14,754 bases of DNA from CAMLKC01 sp035493555 (GTDB taxonomy: Bacteria > Patescibacteriota > Saccharimonadia > Saccharimonadales > Saccharimonadaceae): positions 1 through 14,754 of the forward strand of contig DATJIC010000022.1 in NCBI GenBank assembly GCA_035493555.1, read 5' to 3'. Below are positions 13,212-14,754 of this stretch, one piece after another (positions within the stretch are counted from its first letter, which is position 1; every line of letters begins with the position of its first letter). The notes under the pieces are model-generated. The model was not told the origin of the DNA. It saw only the letters and a list, made by a program, of their open reading frames with translations, and did not search any database. The translations under genes and the position numbers were made by a program.

Positions 13212-13288
13212 TGGAGGGCCAGGTGGGGCTTGAACCCACGACACCCTGCTTAAGAGGCAGGTGCTCTAACCAGCTGAGCTACTGGCCC
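13212..13288 (-). tRNA. tRNA-Lys(CUU) with encoded CCA
   Basis: The 77-base gene folds fully: acceptor stem GGGCCAG/CTGGCCC, D stem GCTC/GAGC, anticodon stem CCTGC/GCAGG around the loop CTCTTAA, a 5-base variable loop and T arm GTGGG-TTCAAGC-CCCAC. The anticodon is CTT (13252-13254), reading AAG. The 3' CCA is encoded (13212-13214). The discriminator base is U, whereas bacterial tRNA-Lys normally has A. Confidence 0.95.
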
Positions 13289-13301
13289 ACGAACTCTAAA
13301 A

Positions 13302-13330
13302 ACTATAACAAATAGGGGTCGGTTTGTAAA
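13302..13330 (-). promoter_or_regulatory. tRNA-Lys promoter
   Basis: Reading leftward, TTTACA (13325-13330) and TATAGT (13302-13307) are exactly 17 bases apart, five of six consensus bases in each. It is the best sigma70-type promoter in the window and starts transcription about seven bases before the tRNA, so the tRNA is independent of the pseudopilin operon. Confidence 0.8.
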
Positions 13331-13355
13331 TAGCTCAGCGTATTACAGGATACCG

Positions 13356-13625
13356 CTAGAACGATTCGCTCTGAGAATCAAGCTGGGTTGTATCGGTTCC
13401 GGTAACGTCTGCCTGATCAAGAGTTGTCAGTGCTTTGTCGAGATCACTTGTTGTCTTTACCTCGGGAACAGTAGCGGTATCTGCTTGCTGGGCGGTAGTA
13501 TCTTTACTAACAACCTGGGTTTGTTTCCACCTGTTATAGCCAACCACTCCCAGCGTGGCAATAACCCCTACCACTACGACAACAATTACTACTTCTACAA
13601 CTGAAAAGCCTTTGTTCTTACGCAT
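13356..13625 (-). CDS. Type IV pseudopilin-like protein
   Basis: The 89-residue protein starts with a class III signal: MRKNKG, cleaved after Gly6, then FSVVEVVIVVVVVGVIATLG with Phe at mature position 1 and Glu at position 5, the hallmarks of type IV prepilins. The rest (~50 residues, Thr/Asp-rich) is too short for the usual globular pilin head and appears disordered, so it may be a minor pilin or pseudopilin. It would be processed by a prepilin peptidase and placed in a type IV pilus, which Saccharibacteria commonly have; none of the other pilus genes are here. It follows the secreted protein gene by five bases, with GGAG upstream, so the two form an operon. Confidence 0.82.
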   Translation of the reverse strand: MRKNKGFSVVEVVIVVVVVGVIATLGVVGYNRWKQTQVVSKDTTAQQADTATVPEVKTTSDLDKALTTLDQADVTGTDTTQLDSQSESF

Positions 13626-13630
13626 CTCGC

Positions 13631-14302
13631 CTATTCTCCGTTCGTTGTGCTCTGCACCGATTTAACACCTACGATGAGGTTTTTTACTGCAGTGCGATAT
13701 TCTTTGATCGCCGCGATTTCTGTCTTGATTTCAGCCCTAAATACGGCAATTTGTGCTTTGGGATTGTCGCCGCCGCAGTCAAATGTCGTGTCTGCCGCTT
13801 TAACTGCGTTAACTGCAGCCTGAGCTGCCGCTTTTTTTGCCGCCACGGCACTGACAAGTTGGTCATAGGTAGCAAGTACCTTGCCCTTGCTTTGGTAAAA
13901 AGCCTCTACCCGCTCGGTAATTTTCGTAAAGAGCGCAATGTGGTTATCCCCACGCTTACCTGCCCTGGTCATAATCGTCTGGATAGCAGCCTGGTGCGCT
14001 TGGCAAGCTTTAAGCCGTCGACCCGCAAGTCTGTCTTTAACAGCCTGAACCCGTTCTTTAGCCGTCTTCATTTCACTTCTCAGGCTTTCAACTTCCTGCT
14101 TGGTGACATCTTTGTCGTTGTCCGTATCAGTAGTTTGGTTATCCGTAGAGGTTGTACTGTCCGATGACTGATTGGGTGATACTACCGATGAATCATCATT
14201 CGTCTCGGTGCCGTCGTGAGCATACACCGAGTATGCCGTCCCAAATGTAAGTAACATGGTTACTGCTGCGACGCTTATAATTGCTATTCCCCGTTGCTTC
14301 AT
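13631..14302 (-). CDS. Secreted helical protein of unknown function
   Basis: The 223-residue product has a signal peptide (hydrophobic ~6-24, probable cleavage after VYA at ~28), a Ser/Thr/Asp/Asn-rich linker (~30-65), then a mostly helical region (~66-215) rich in Ala, Lys and Glu and likely coiled-coil. Cys100 and Cys176 could form a disulfide outside the cell. I do not recognise a family. It is the first gene of an operon with the pseudopilin, so it may act at the cell surface with the pilus. The promoter upstream overlaps a perfect palindrome at 14327-14348. Confidence 0.75.
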   Translation of the reverse strand: MKQRGIAIISVAAVTMLLTFGTAYSVYAHDGTETNDDSSVVSPNQSSDSTTSTDNQTTDTDNDKDVTKQEVESLRSEMKTAKERVQAVKDRLAGRRLKACQAHQAAIQTIMTRAGKRGDNHIALFTKITERVEAFYQSKGKVLATYDQLVSAVAAKKAAAQAAVNAVKAADTTFDCGGDNPKAQIAVFRAEIKTEIAAIKEYRTAVKNLIVGVKSVQSTTNGE

Positions 14303-14326
14303 GCTCTAGATACCTGTTTAGCTTGT

Positions 14327-14361
14327 ATTCTAAGCTTATGCTTAGAATTACGCCGTGTCAA
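14327..14361 (-). promoter_or_regulatory. Promoter with operator-like palindrome
   Basis: On the minus strand a perfect TTGACA -35 (14356-14361) is followed after 17 bases by TAAGCT, a poor -10. ATTCTAAGC-TTAT-GCTTAGAAT (14327-14348), a perfect 9-bp inverted repeat, covers the -10 and start point. A protein bound there would block transcription of the secreted protein/pseudopilin operon. As a hairpin it has no T-run, so it is less likely a terminator for the upstream gene. Confidence 0.55.
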
Positions 14362-14374
14362 CGCATTACCTGCT

Positions 14375-14754
14375 CTACAGTTCGTCTTTTTTGCTGGCGA
14401 TAAATGCGCCCCACTGACGGATAAGGTGCAGGACTGTCTTAAGTGGCAGTTCGATAACCATATCGAGCATCATGGCAACAATGTTGACGCGCGCGTATTT
14501 TTCACTCATCCAGCGGCCCACAACGACAAACGGAATATAGAGGAAGTCACGGATGATGGTAATGCCATCCTGCTGGCTCTCCGACGCCTCAAGCTCGCGA
14601 ATCTGGCGCGACAGACGGAAGCCCAGGAAGCTGGCCGTAGAAAGGAAGACGAAGAAAATAAAGAGATGCAGAAGCGAGAAGCCGAGCGTAATAAGCCAAA
14701 AAGCAACGCCGCCAAATATCAATATAAAAAAGATACTATAGGCAATATTAAAGG
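14375..14754 (-). CDS. Membrane protein, 5' partial
   Basis: The frame is open to the right edge of the window, so the TTG near 14722 is probably internal and the gene starts outside. The 125 visible C-terminal residues begin with two long hydrophobic stretches (NIAYSIFFILIFGGVAFWL and LLHLFIFFVFLSTASFLGF), then a charged segment (RLSRQIRELEASESQQDG), a further amphipathic or membrane-near region (RDFLYIPFVVVGRW, NIVAMMLDMVIELPLKTVLHLIRQW) and a charged end (KKDEL). I recognise no named family. Large membrane proteins with such tails are common in Saccharibacteria, but this rests on memory only. Confidence 0.7.
   Translation of the reverse strand, partial: FNIAYSIFFILIFGGVAFWLITLGFSLLHLFIFFVFLSTASFLGFRLSRQIRELEASESQQDGITIIRDFLYIPFVVVGRWMSEKYARVNIVAMMLDMVIELPLKTVLHLIRQWGAFIASKKDEL

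Noticed and set aside
13329..13355. Terminator of the pseudopilin operon
   Set aside because: Only a bulged AGC-GTAT/ATAC-GCT hairpin without a T-run is present, so transcripts may read into the tRNA gene.

Overview
The window has two parts of very different composition. Bases 1 to about 1490 are very GC-rich with G or C at most third codon positions, like a high-GC actinobacterium. They hold the 3' part of one membrane protein gene with a proline/threonine repeat, followed by a stem-only terminator. From about 1500 to the end the GC is much lower and the content is that of a Candidatus Saccharibacteria (TM7) or related Patescibacteria genome: an LPXTG surface protein with a DUF11 domain, type IV pseudopilin, compact FolD, DUF5684 membrane protein, tiny conserved membrane proteins and tightly packed, often overlapping genes. 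The lineage is inferred from recalled family resemblance, not from a search. The abrupt switch near 1490-1510 is either an assembly chimera (perhaps with an actinobacterial host or neighbour) or a very recent transfer.

Layout: 1-1439 actinobacterial-like membrane protein (+); 1440-1732 terminator, inverted repeats, promoter and leader; 1733-3076 LPHTG surface protein (+) with a strong terminator; 3167-3388 small membrane protein (+); 3350-5521 membrane histidine kinase (-); 5569-6552 Acg-like nitroreductase (+); 6539-7786 ThiF/E1-like enzyme (-), immediately downstream of 7787-9250 PaaK/CapK-like adenylate-forming enzyme (-); 9399-10943 MIO-type aromatic amino acid ammonia-lyase (+), divergent from the ligase operon; 11010-11381 lone receiver-domain response regulator (+); 11378-12202 FolD (-); 12362-12850 DUF5684 membrane protein (+); 12863-13072 small ferritin-like helical protein (-); 13212-13288 tRNA-Lys(CUU) (-) with its own promoter and terminator; 13356-13625 pseudopilin and 13631-14302 secreted helical protein (-), one operon with an operator-like palindrome upstream; 14375-14754 partial membrane protein (-).

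The most interesting block is 5569-10943. An ammonia-lyase could turn tyrosine, phenylalanine or histidine into an unsaturated aryl acid. The ligase-like enzyme could activate that or another carboxylate. The E1-like enzyme and the flavin nitroreductase correspond to the two halves of a protein family usually found as a fusion. Together they look like a small, undescribed tailoring pathway for an aromatic acid, amino acid or peptide, which would be unusual in a bacterium with reduced metabolism. The lyase carries Thr-Ser-Gly instead of Ala-Ser-Gly at its self-processing cofactor site. A nested palindrome in the divergent promoter region suggests control by a repressor.

Several genes here seem to be transcribed without a leader: their -10 boxes lie only seven bases before the start codon. 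Others have clear Shine-Dalgarno sites. Three convergent pairs overlap at their 3' ends.
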